A DNA stretch of 64,000 nt from Arabidopsis thaliana. Taxonomy: Eukaryota > Streptophyta > Magnoliopsida > Brassicales > Brassicaceae. A model generated the notes under the pieces. That model made no database searches and was not told the origin of the DNA. It saw only the letters and a program-made list of their open reading frames with translations. Position 1 is the stretch's first letter; each line of letters opens with the position of its first letter. The position numbers and the translations under genes are program-made. The DNA is taken from the NCBI RefSeq assembly GCF_000001735.4, contig NC_003075.7, forward strand, positions 10,789,001 to 10,853,000, written 5' to 3'. This document shows positions 10,875 to 20,240 of the stretch, one piece after another.

Positions 10875-11726
10875 TCACCTCTGAATAGATCGGAGACTAT
10901 GTCGGACAACAAACAACAACATAACAGCTAGATACCAACGTGGGCTAATGAAGAAACCCAAATCCGGGAACACAGAAATAGGGATAAAGTAAAAACACAA
11001 AGCCGCAACAACCGAAGCAGAAAGAAGCTCTGCCGAAACTTCTTCTCCAATCGTTTGTTTTGCCGATATATAAGGTATTTTTTTCTTAATACCCTGAATG
11101 ATCGCCTCCACGAGATCACTATCGTTGCTGCCAATGAAAATTAGAGCTAGTTAGGAATATTCCACATTGGAAGTGAGATGGTATCTTGACTGCATTAATT
11201 AGTTTTGAGTTGGAATACTTTTATTTTACCTATAGTATCCTGACGTGAAGCTAGGCTTTCTAGCAATAGACCTTAGACATCCAACGATGTGATGGGTCAA
11301 CTGATGATTCTGTCTCCCTTGTGTCCTCACCATTTCATCAAAACATTTACCAAATCGTCCCTCCAAATTGTTAACTTCTTCGATGTTCACTTTGTAGAAG
11401 ATGGGGATCACCATGAGTTTCCCTTCGGCCACGCGCTCATGGATCGTCGTCAGCTCATTCAAGCACTGTTGTGACTCTGCGTATTGGTCAGAGAAGATCA
11501 CGAGAGCGAGTTTCGAGTTGTGGATCCTCCTGACGAAAAGGTGGTCATCATGATGATGAGGGCCTCTCCTTTCCCATTGATCATGATCGTTATCTACGAA
11601 AACGTTGACCCGTGCGTCTTTTAAGGCCTTCACGACATGGCTGACAAAGCCTTTTCGCAGGTCGTTCCCTTGAAAACTGATATATATCTGAGGGCGTGGT
11701 CGTCGTCGGAAAGCTGGCATCGTCAT
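10875..11726 (-). CDS. TIR-only protein with C-terminal membrane hairpin and His/Asp insert (TIR copy 3)
   Basis: Exons 11726-11230 and 11127-10875 encode 249 residues. ATG at 11726 is the first in frame; a second ATG two codons on is possible. TIR landmarks: PQIYISFQGNDLRKGF (Q for R in SFRG), LALVIFSDQYAES, CLNELTTI with the catalytic-position E but Q in place of W, and PIFYKVNIEEV. Between strand B and the next helix there is an insert containing DNDHDQWERRGPHHHDDH, absent from copies 1 and 2. Exon 2 gives LSASVVAALCFYFIPISVF, then PRWYLAVMLLFVVRHSL, a hydrophobic hairpin like that of copy 2. Phase-2 intron as in the other copies. Likely AT4G19925. NAD+ hydrolysis is possible from the retained E but untested. 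Confidence 0.85.
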
Positions 11727-12729
11727 GGGACGTAGACGAAGTTTGATATATAGGCAAAAAGAGAACAAATAAATTTCATAAAATGATTGGTGATTATGTT
11801 TTGTGTTTAATTACCTCTGCGACTGTATAGCCTTATAGAGTCATTGGTTTTATTTAAAAATATACAGACGTCCAATATTATTATTTCTCTTGTAATATAA
11901 ATACGTTAATACTAATGACATTTTGATGAATCTTCTTCGTCTTTTCTTATTTATGCTTTCATATTTTGAATAAGGATTCCATTTTCTCTTACTATCCAGA
12001 ATACTTACAAAAGTTAATTAATTTTGGAAATCATTACTAATTAATTTACAAAAGTTAATTTGAAAAGTTCAATGTTCAATCTACTCTGCTCATTCCAACC
12101 ATTTGTTGTTTTCCAAAAGTTAACCTCATTCATATGTTTTAATCGCTAGTCCACTACAGTGGTTGGGAAATTTCCAATTAGATCCCATTAAGAAAGTAAT
12201 ATAAAACTAAAGAAAAGGTAATATAAAATCATGATCAACATTGCGGTTGGTAACACCAATAGAATATGTATCTATTATTTGTACATATCCACAAAGCGTT
12301 ACCGGAGTCTACACCCATACAAAAGTCTTTATTTTGTAGAGATAATCAGTCAGTCATAGACCATCCCAACAACACAAAACTACAATTATGATATTCGCAA
12401 GGAAGAAGTTTCCGCGATCAATCGACGAAATTCATTTTCGCTGCCAAGAGAATTCCACCTCCATTCTAGGAGCTTACTGCTTACATATGGAATTATTAGT
12501 GAGTTGATATTTAGTTTTAGGGAAAATTCGTTTTTGGGTCAACAAAGTATATGAACTCTTTCTATTTACTTTTATTGATATTTTGTTATCTGCGTTAAAA
12601 AGTTGGTAAAATGACTCGAGAAGACGACAAGTCAACTATCACTATTTGGTTTCTTTACTTTATACTGATCCTAAAATGTAATATTTCTTACTGAGATTTC
12701 AGTTGAAGAAGAATTGTAATAGTAATTTC
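11727..12729. other. intergenic upstream of TIR copy 3
   Basis: Promoter region of TIR copy 3, then AT-rich DNA. A short GC-richer stretch near 12390-12480 resembles an intron acceptor plus exon on the minus strand, but I could not tie it to any domain. Confidence 0.4.
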
Positions 12730-12862
12730 TGGAAACCCACATAGAAGACAGGGATTGCTACGAGTCTCCCTTCCCTTACTCGCTCAGCTATCTTCACCGC
12801 CTCGCGTAAGCACCTCTCTGATTCTGCAAACCTTTAAGAGAAGATCACAAGGGCGTTTGCGT
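12730..12862 (-). pseudogene. TIR-domain relic A
   Basis: The minus strand reads NALVIFS, stop, RFAESERCLREAVKIAE, RVREGRL, then AIPVFY. This is the central part of a TIR domain with an in-frame stop after IFS, so it is dead. Its closest look-alike is TIR copy 1 (CLHEAVRIYDRRREGKL). The flanking DNA (TCTGTTTTCA, ATACACTATTT, and a run of AACCGAACC-like repeats) recurs beside relic B at 16 kb, showing the two relics came from one duplication. Confidence 0.85.
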
Positions 12863-13455
12863 ACCTCTGTTTTCAAAAGATACACTATTTACGAGGGTGA
12901 AAAAACAAAAAACTAACGGACATTGTGAAACCGAACCGAACCAAACGAAATTTGATCAATGTGATTATGTGAAGTAAACAAGATTTCATAATAAAAAGAA
13001 AATTAAACATCTTATAATCTTGAAATACAAAAAAAATTATTACATTAACTAAATATAACCAATTAAATGAACTTTCGTACTAATTTTATCTAAAACCAAT
13101 TCAAACCAACGTCCTAATGAAAAGGAAAGTCTTAAAACCTAACCGAAATAAAATTTGGAATCAATTCAAACCTTTTCCTACAACACAAAATATCTAAAAA
13201 AATCTGTAGCATTTACAAAGCAAAATTGTAAACAGAATTTTAATTTTTATGCCCTACTACCTTTCTGAAACTGTAAATCTGTATTTATTCTCTCTGTTTT
13301 AAATACAGATAATTGAACATCAAATTTTCAAACAAGTTGAAAATGATCGATCAATATAGACATATAGTCATAGAAATAGAAAGTGGCTAGAGGAAAAAGA
13401 AAGGGATAAATTTGTTAACTTGTTTAGGAAAATTTACTAAGGGGAAAAATAAAAA
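12863..13455. other. AT-rich intergenic, part of the duplicated relic/F-box block
   Basis: Begins with ACCGAACCGAACC-type repeats also seen after relic B. No coding sequence seen. Confidence 0.4.
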
Positions 13456-14359
13456 GAGAAAATTTGGAAAAATGTCTCTTTTCTAAGCTTTTGTTTGAAA
13501 AATAACCTATCCATTTTTTCTCTTTTAAAATATATTTTCTAAAATATAAAAGAAATATAAAATTATAAATATATCCTTATTAAAATTTACTAATAATTTT
13601 AAAACATTTATATTTAAAACAAAAATCATTTTTTTATTTTATTTTTTATCGACACCAAAAAAAATTATAATTTAATTTAAAAATATTTGACGTAACTAAC
13701 TAACTAACAATTTTACATAAAATTTTATCTTAAATATATTTTTTAAGAAAAATATTGTTACAACACAAAGAAAAAACAAGAATTATTCTTTAAAAGAAAA
13801 AAGTTAGTCGTATATATATGTATAAATTACACCATACATATATATATGTTACACCATGCAGAATTTCATTATCATGTATTCATGTTCTTATAATTGAATT
13901 ATAATTGAAATTACAAATATTTACAAACAAAGCTAAATTAGTTCAAAACTTGGTTAATAATGTAGAGTTAAAGAATTTTAGATTTAAAAAAAAGTGTAGA
14001 GTTAAAGAATTATGTGTTTGGAGTTAGATTGATTTCTTTATATAATGTGGGAAATATGAAGTGATAAACTTAAGAATATTGTTTTGATAATATCATGTTA
14101 GATTTTAATATTTAAAATATATAAATTGTATTCATCTTAAAATGGTTAAAAAAATAATAATTAAAATTTTAAATTAAGTTTATTCTTTATTAAAAAAAAT
14201 CGTATTTAATTTAATTTTATGAAAAATATTTTTCTTTTGTTTTAAATCTGGACAGAATTGTCATTTAACATATTTAAAATTATATATTTTAATTAAAAAT
14301 AGGGTAGAGTATATTTTTCAAACAAAAACTCAAAATTAGGGCAATTTTCAAAATCACCC
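13456..14359. mobile_element. non-autonomous Mutator-like MITE with 9-bp target duplication
   Basis: About 904 bp. The left end GAGAAAATTTGGAAAAATG leads into TTTTGTTTGAAAAATA; the right end, reverse-complemented, GGGTGATTTTGAAAATTG also leads into TTTTGTTTGAAAAATA. Flanks are AAATAAAAA (13447-13455) and AAATAAAAG (14360-14368), eight of nine identical. The interior is AT-rich and non-coding. The right end is only about 200 bp before the first F-box start codon, so it may contribute promoter sequence. Confidence 0.72.
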
Positions 14360-14557
14360 AAATAAAAGTTTAGGAAAAATTCTTTTATTTTCAATATGAT
14401 TAAGGAATTTTTCATGTTAGGGAGGAATAGTGTTTTTATAACTTTTTTTTTTTTTTTTTTACTTTTTGGATAATAGAGCTTGTGATAGATAGAGAGATGA
14501 TATAAAACGTAGTATAAGTTTGTGAGGTTTTCGATCAACAAGTATTTGTGTGATATT

Positions 14558-15853
14558 ATGGCCTTTTCTTTTGACCTAGCCGTCATCTTCCAACGGGAGA
14601 GAAGAATGAAGAGGAAATCAAGAGTAACAATAAGAAGAAGAAGACGAAGAGACATGTGCAAGAGCCACGAACCGATGCCATATATTCCTTTCGATCTCGT
14701 GATCGAGATTCTAACAAGACTTCCTGCCAAGTCCCTTATGAGATTCAAATCCGTCTCAAAGCTCTGGTCATCTTTGATTTGTTCCCGAACGTTCACCAAC
14801 CGTTTGCTAAGGGTTCCATCATTCATACAGCGTCTATACGTGACTTTGACCTTCTTGGACAACAGCCTGCAGCGCAAAAGCAAATTACTATCATCGTCGT
14901 CTTCTCCTGGCTCGGACATTAGTACAATGTCATCATTTGTAGTTGACCGAGATTTGACCACCCCATCGATGAAAGGCTACTACCTCTCTCACGTTTTACG
15001 CGGCTTGATGTGCTTCGTAAAGGAGCCAAGTGTGAAAATATACAACACTACCACTCGACAACTTGTTGTCTTACCCGACATAGAAGAATCCAACATCATA
15101 GCTGAAGACCACAAGAATAAGAAGATCATGTATCGTATTGGACACGATCCCGTTGGTGATCAATATAAAGTGGTTTGCATAGTTGCAAGACCTAATGACG
15201 AATTCGGAGAGCTCAGAAGGTACTTGTCCGAGCATTGGGTCTTCATACTAGGAGGAGATAAATCAAGTGGATGGAGAAAAATTCCTTGCCCATCTCCCCA
15301 TCTTCCTATAACACAAATATTAAGTATCAACGGGCGTATGCATTACCTCGCTTGGGTACAGAAGTTTGATCCTATGCTTGTGACTTTCGACTTTAGTTCT
15401 GAGGAAATCAGTATTCTCCAAGCACCTGAAGATATCCGTTGGTTTAAATCTAACCCTATAGAATACTATGGAAAAGTAGCTCTTTTAAATCTTTCCGATC
15501 TTAAAAGAGAATGTACGATGAACCTATGGGTTATGGAAGATGTAGAGAAGAATATGTGGTCGGAGAAGACTTTGGTAGTGCATCCTTCTCAAATGGATAT
15601 AGTCAAGAGCACTAGTTTGAGGGTAGCAGGTACAACTAGAAACAATGAGGTTATCTTGGTACCTCATAATATACGTTATACTCTAACCGGAGAGGTTATC
15701 GTGGAACCTCAAAATACAACTCTTTTATACATTTTTCTCTATGATTTACAAAAGAATCTGATGAGAAAAGTTGAAATTAAAGAACCACCATATCATACTA
15801 AATTTTGGGATGTTGTTGGGTTAGATGATGTTGAGAACTTCATGTATCTTTAA
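14558..15853 (+). CDS. F-box protein with type 3 F-box-associated domain (copy 1)
   Basis: Single exon of 431 residues. ATG at 14558 is the first true ATG; the frame is open a little upstream. The F-box starts at IPFDLVIEILTRLPAKSLMR and continues FKSVSKLWSSLI, the segment that binds SKP1/ASK proteins in an SCF ubiquitin ligase. A basic stretch (RRMKRKSR and RRRRRRDM) precedes it. The C-terminal two thirds match the plant F-box-associated type 3 pattern: SHVLRGLMCF, IYNTTTRQLVVLP, GHDPVGDQYKVV and HWVF. The substrate is unknown. It is a tandem duplicate of the gene at 17195. Likely AT4G19930. Such F-box genes are fast-evolving and often lineage-specific. Confidence 0.93.
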   Translation: MAFSFDLAVIFQRERRMKRKSRVTIRRRRRRDMCKSHEPMPYIPFDLVIEILTRLPAKSLMRFKSVSKLWSSLICSRTFTNRLLRVPSFIQRLYVTLTFLDNSLQRKSKLLSSSSSPGSDISTMSSFVVDRDLTTPSMKGYYLSHVLRGLMCFVKEPSVKIYNTTTRQLVVLPDIEESNIIAEDHKNKKIMYRIGHDPVGDQYKVVCIVARPNDEFGELRRYLSEHWVFILGGDKSSGWRKIPCPSPHLPITQILSINGRMHYLAWVQKFDPMLVTFDFSSEEISILQAPEDIRWFKSNPIEYYGKVALLNLSDLKRECTMNLWVMEDVEKNMWSEKTLVVHPSQMDIVKSTSLRVAGTTRNNEVILVPHNIRYTLTGEVIVEPQNTTLLYIFLYDLQKNLMRKVEIKEPPYHTKFWDVVGLDDVENFMYL

Positions 15854-16029
15854 ATTCATCTAGCTTGAGCGGTTTTTTGTTTTTATGTTAAAAATTATTT
15901 TATTAACGAAGCTGACGACTGATACATAACACAAGCACAATCATTTTTGTTGTTTAAGCATTTTAAGTTTCAACTGCTTTCTCTGTTGTGAGTTATGAAG
16001 CCAGTATTTGAAGCAATATGATTCAAAGA

Positions 16030-16225
16030 GTGCAACCAAAGATTGTTAACCCTCTCTCATCACCGTTTCAAGAAAACGTTTACCGAATAATCTTTCAAAC
16101 ATTTTCATATCTTCGGTCCAAACCAAAGGAGATTACAACGAGTTTTCCTTTCACTAGCTCAATCATTGATACTCACCTTCTCGGTGCAAACACCACTCTG
16201 ACTCTGCGTCTCTCTGTTTTCAGTA
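16030..16225 (-). pseudogene. TIR-domain relic B
   Basis: The minus strand has ESEWCLHREGEY and, in a different frame, MFERLFGKRFLETV, both TIR-family pieces in the right order, with stops and at least one frame change between them. Dead copy. The flanking motif near 16215-16255 (TCTCTGTTTTCA, then ACACACTATTTCC and AACCAAACC repeats) matches that of relic A. A plus-strand open frame over this stretch is only a shadow. Confidence 0.78.
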
Positions 16226-16545
16226 GATACACACTATTTCCTAGGGCGTGGGAACAGTAAACCAAACCAAAAGAAAATAAACGAACCAAACCGAACAAAA
16301 CTTTCATAATAATTTTATACTGAAGAAATCAAACCAAATCCAAATTTTATGCAATGAACGAAAGTAAAAACAGATCTTATAATAAATTAGATTTTTAATT
16401 TACAATATAAAGATGCATTAAATATACTAATAATACATAATATAGTATTAACTAAATTTTGCTTAACAATTGTTTATAGTTTTTAAGTATTATTTCCAAA
16501 TCCTAACTAAAGCTGATAATTATTTCCAAATAATTTTAAAGATAA
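16226..16545. other. AT-rich intergenic, part of the duplicated block
   Basis: Contains the second copy of the AACCAAACC-like flank of the TIR relic. Nothing coding. Confidence 0.4.
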
Positions 16546-16909
16546 TTAATTCTTATCTTAAATATTTTTAAACAAAATTTTATCCAAAAAGTAAAAAATA
16601 ACTTTAATAAGTGATAGACTTTTCCAAAATATTTTAAATATTATTTTATAAAATTGATATATATATATATATATAATAAATAAAGTCTTTATCTCAGAAA
16701 TAGTTGAAAAAATAATTAAGAATTCAAATTTAATTCTTATCTTAAATATTTTTAAAACAAAATTTCGTCCAAAAAAAAAGAAGTAAGTTTTATTAAGTAA
16801 TAGACTTTAGAATATTTTTCGATATTATTTTGTTAAAATTTAAAATATCTAAAATAAATAATTATTTATCTCAAAAAATAGTTGAAAACATAATTAAGAA
16901 TTCAATTTT
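16546..16909. repeat. tandem duplication, two copies of about 184 bp
   Basis: 16546-16729 and 16730-16909 each start TTAATTCTTATCTTAAATAT and end with AATAATTAAGAATTCAA-like sequence. AT-rich and non-coding. A TA run (about 16649-16675) distinguishes the first copy. Confidence 0.8.
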
Positions 16910-17194
16910 TTTTTTTTAAAAATTTTCTTCTAAATATCGAATTTTGGTTTTAATTTATTTAAAAAACAGCTTTTCTTTTGAATCTGGATAAAACTGTCAT
17001 CTAACATTTTTATTAAAAATAGAGAAAAATGTATATTTCAATTAAAAATCCAAAAACAGGATAGTTTTCAAAATCTCCCTTAAAGAAAGAAGCAAATTTA
17101 CTTCTTTTTTAAAAAAGCAAAATACTACAACTTATAAGGTTGTGACGCTACCAAAGTTTACTATCACATAATTAATTATTACCAAACACTAGAT
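16910..17194 (+). other. upstream region of F-box copy 2
   Basis: Contains sequence around 16965-17085 (TTTTGAATCTGGATAAAACT and TTTTCAAAATCTCCC) that matches the right end of the Mutator-like MITE upstream of F-box copy 1. The left end of that element is not recognisable here. Confidence 0.5.
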
Positions 17195-18430
17195 ATGGCT
17201 TTTAGTTTCGACCTAGCCGTCATCCTCCAGCGGGAGAGAAGAAGAACGAAGAGGAGACGAAGAGACTTGTGCAAGAGCCGCCAACCGATACCGGAGATAC
17301 CTTTCGATCTCGTGATAGAGATTCTCACGAGACTGCCTGCTAAATCCCTTATGAGGTTCAAATCCGTCTCAAAGCTCTGGTCATCCTTGATTTGTTCGCG
17401 AAACTTTACCAACCGCCTGCTAAAGCTGTCCTCCCCACCGCGTTTATTTATGTGTTTGAGCTCCTCCGACAACAGCCACCTCAAAACTGTACTACTATCA
17501 TTGTCTTCTCCTCCTGACTCGGACATTACAATGTCTTCCAGTGTAATTGATCAAGATTTGACCATGCCGGGTATGAAAGGCTACCAGATCTCTCACGTTT
17601 TTCGCGGCTTGATGTGCTTGGTAAAAAAATCAAGTGCCCAAATATACAATACCACGACTAGACAACTTGTTGTCTTACCTGACATAGAAGAATCCACCAT
17701 CTTAGCTGAAGAACACAAGAGTAAGAAGATCATGTACCATATCGGACACGATCCCGTTTATGATCAATATAAAGTGGTTTGCATAGTTTCTAGAGCTAGT
17801 GACGAAGTTGAAGAGTACACGTTCCTGTCAGAGCATTGGGTCTTGCTACTAGAAGGAGAGGGATCACGTAGATGGAGAAAAATATCATGCAAATATCCAC
17901 CACATGTTCCTTTAGGACAAGGATTGACTCTCAGTGGTCGTATGCATTACCTCGCTTGGGTGCGTGTGTCGGATAACCGTGTGCTTGTGATTTTCGATAC
18001 TCATTCTGAAGAATTTAGTATGCTCCAAGTACCTGGAGATATCTTTTGGAAATATAATGGTCTTCTAGAATACGGTGGGAAAATAGCTATTTTAAACTAT
18101 ACCAAAGTTGATATCGAAGGTGTGATGGAACTATGGGTTGTGGAAGATGAAGAGAAGAATCTTTGGAGCAGTAAGATATTGGTGGTCAATCCTTTGCAAC
18201 TGCAGATGGTCAATAGCATTATTAGTTTGACGGTACTAGGAACAACTCGAAACGGCGAAGTTATCTTGGTACCTGGTCCTGAAGACAAAACTGTTTTCAA
18301 CATTTTACTCTATGATTTACAAAAGAATCATATTAGAAAAATCGAAATCAAAGGAGGACCAGACCGCTATCTTAACAATATTTGGGAAGTCGTTGGAATG
18401 GATGATGTTGAGAACTTAATGTATCTTTAA
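17195..18430 (+). CDS. F-box protein with type 3 F-box-associated domain (copy 2)
   Basis: Single exon of 411 residues, ATG at 17195. Same layout as copy 1: basic start (RERRRTKRRRRDL), F-box beginning IPFDLVIEILTRLPAKSLMR, then SHVFRGLMCLVKK, IYNTTTRQLVVLP, GHDPVYDQYKVV and HWVLLLEGE. Both proteins end in a DDVEN-x-MYL tail. The two proteins are clearly recent duplicates, with the middle conserved and the loop after the F-box divergent. It probably acts as an SCF substrate adaptor; the target is unknown. Intact reading frame; no evidence of decay. Likely AT4G19940. Confidence 0.93.
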   Translation: MAFSFDLAVILQRERRRTKRRRRDLCKSRQPIPEIPFDLVIEILTRLPAKSLMRFKSVSKLWSSLICSRNFTNRLLKLSSPPRLFMCLSSSDNSHLKTVLLSLSSPPDSDITMSSSVIDQDLTMPGMKGYQISHVFRGLMCLVKKSSAQIYNTTTRQLVVLPDIEESTILAEEHKSKKIMYHIGHDPVYDQYKVVCIVSRASDEVEEYTFLSEHWVLLLEGEGSRRWRKISCKYPPHVPLGQGLTLSGRMHYLAWVRVSDNRVLVIFDTHSEEFSMLQVPGDIFWKYNGLLEYGGKIAILNYTKVDIEGVMELWVVEDEEKNLWSSKILVVNPLQLQMVNSIISLTVLGTTRNGEVILVPGPEDKTVFNILLYDLQKNHIRKIEIKGGPDRYLNNIWEVVGMDDVENLMYL

Positions 18431-18550
18431 GTTCATTGGCTTGTGTGTTAATTTTTTTTCTTTTTTACCAATTTGTTTTTCTATTATTTTAGTTGTTTTG
18501 TTATGCTACCTAATTTAATTGTGAAGAATTCGAAAAATATTGGACACGAT

Positions 18551-18730
18551 TAGGGTTGTCAATCGGGCCTCCCCGCGCCCAAATGGACCATCCGCATCCT
18601 GCCCGCTTTTCTTCTGATCCGCGACGGACCTGCCTGCCAACGACCGCGGTCTTGAAAAGCGAGTCCTAACCCGCCCCGCAGAGCCCATCGGTTAGACGGG
18701 CTGGCCCGCGGACATTAGTAAAACTCCTTT
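18551..18730. mobile_element. GC-rich hAT-like terminal fragment
   Basis: Starts TAGGGTTGTCAATCGGGCC and runs through GC-rich blocks (CCCGCGCCC, CCCGCCCCGC, GGGCTGGCCCGCGG). A TAGGG-type start followed by GGGC/GCCC subterminal motifs is typical of one terminus of plant hAT elements. The second terminus and an 8-bp duplication were not found, so this is a fragment or an incomplete recognition. Confidence 0.5.
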
Positions 18731-18900
18731 TTTTAATCCTCCGTCTGCTGCTTTCTAGTGTCCTGACTTGTGCGAAATAGGGATGAGCTTGTCATCAATT
18801 CATAAAACCAATTTAACCAATGTAGTTCTTGATTGGTTTAATCAAGGTTCAACATTGAGGGGTCCGAATTCTTGATTAAACCAATTTAGATTAGCTAAAT

Positions 18901-19253
18901 AGAATCGAAGCATAATCTCAAGCCAAAAACTAATTCGATTTTGGTAGATTCTCAACAAAAACCGAATCACTCAGGAACATCATAACTATTTCAATACCAA
19001 AACTCGGAATCAAAAGTGATCAAGCACAAAAACAGATCAACATTAGTAATATTTCACAAACATCAATCGATCTTGCTAGAGTAACATAATTTTTGGCAAG
19101 AATCAATCACAGATCTAAGATCAATCAGCTATGTGATCGATTGTAAGTATATTAGAGCATCGAAAGCATAATCTCAACACAATTTGGTCGAATCTAGCAA
19201 AAAAACACCCAAAATTTCACACAAAAACCTATCAATTTTGGTAGATTTCAACA
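18901..19253. repeat. degenerate direct duplication
   Basis: 18901-18957 and 19157-19253 share ATCGAAGCATAATCTCAA-like and ATTTTGGTAGATT-C-TCAACA segments in the same order, with an insert in the second copy. It may belong to the hAT-like element just before it. Confidence 0.55.
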
Positions 19254-19669
19254 ATTAGAACTCAAAGAAGCTAAATCTACTCTTTAGAACCATGATCGAT
19301 CCCTATTACACCAAATTTCGAAACAAAAACGCAAAATCTGATGGAATTTTGGATCAAATTCAACTTTGGATCTATCTACATGAATCATCAAGCTTCCACA
19401 ATCGAATTGAACAATATATTATCCAAAACTGAAGAGAAATGGTTACCAGAAGAACTTGGGAGAGAATTTCTCTTCATGGCTTCCTTGAGAGAGAGTGAGA
19501 ATTAGAAATTTTGAAATTTGTTTCTGAGAGAGAGAGTGCGCTTAACGGCAAATGAAAGTTTCTCGTCTCAGATATTTATTTGGCTTAAGCGGGAAAGCCC
19601 ACACTTTATTTTTCCGTACAACAGAAAAAACAAAAATAAATACTATTGTTTCAGACGGACACGTGTAAT
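19254..19669. other. non-coding stretch between repeats
   Basis: On the minus strand a GA/CT-rich leader-like stretch (about 19495-19535) precedes ATG and a 29-codon frame starting MKRNSLPSSSG. No family match; probably transposon or dead-gene debris. Confidence 0.3.
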
Positions 19670-19740
19670 ATCGCATTAGCCCAGTGGCTTTGATACCTCG
19701 TCTGCCCAGCCCTGGGTTCGAATCTGGTTTAATACCCATA
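19670..19740 (+). repeat. tRNA-derived SINE-like sequence
   Basis: TAGCCCAGTGGC (19677-19688) matches an RNA polymerase III A box and GGTTCGAATC (19715-19724) a B box, with the spacing normal for tRNA-like promoters. The segment does not fold as a functional tRNA by eye (no clear acceptor stem), so a tRNA-derived SINE head is the better reading. The 3' boundary is unclear; a T-rich stretch follows. Confidence 0.6.
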
Positions 19741-20240
19741 TTCGTTATCTTTTTCCTTCTTCCACGCTCAAACTATTTCCTCTTTTAAAAACTCATACAA
19801 TATCATATTCGAAAAACAAAATGCGACCTCTTTTTTTTTTTTTTTCCCTGTTTCTACCATTTTTTAAAAACACATGAAAGAAAAGAAGAAATGCAAAGTC
19901 TCCTTTTAATTCAAATATATCTACAAATATCCAAAAAATATGAATAAAAACAAACCAGATTCAAAGCTACACATCAAACAAAAAGCAAGACAACGATCCA
20001 ATAATCATTTGATCTCTCATATTGGCAACGTTGTCAATACTTAGGAAACGTTGGAGAGAAGAAGCAACATATTTGATGAGATGGTTTCCCTGTTTATATA
20101 GAGGAGGATATTTTCCAAATTTTTTTGGAAAAAGCAGAGCATAAAGGCTAATAAAGCTCGCAAACAAAAATCAAAAGCAAAAAAAAAATAGTTTTTCTGC
20201 ATTTTCAAAAGTTTGATTTTTATGTCACAACTTGTTAATG

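Noticed and set aside
14293-14961. Long minus-strand frame opposite F-box copy 1
   Set aside because: Antisense shadow of the F-box coding strand plus AT-rich MITE sequence. The same shadow appears opposite F-box copy 2.
16018-16260. Plus-strand frame of about 80 codons
   Set aside because: It lies over TIR relic B, whose homology is on the minus strand.
18551-19665. GGACACGA / GGACACGT as an 8-bp hAT target duplication
   Set aside because: Seven of eight bases match, but the sequence before the right copy does not resemble a hAT terminus.
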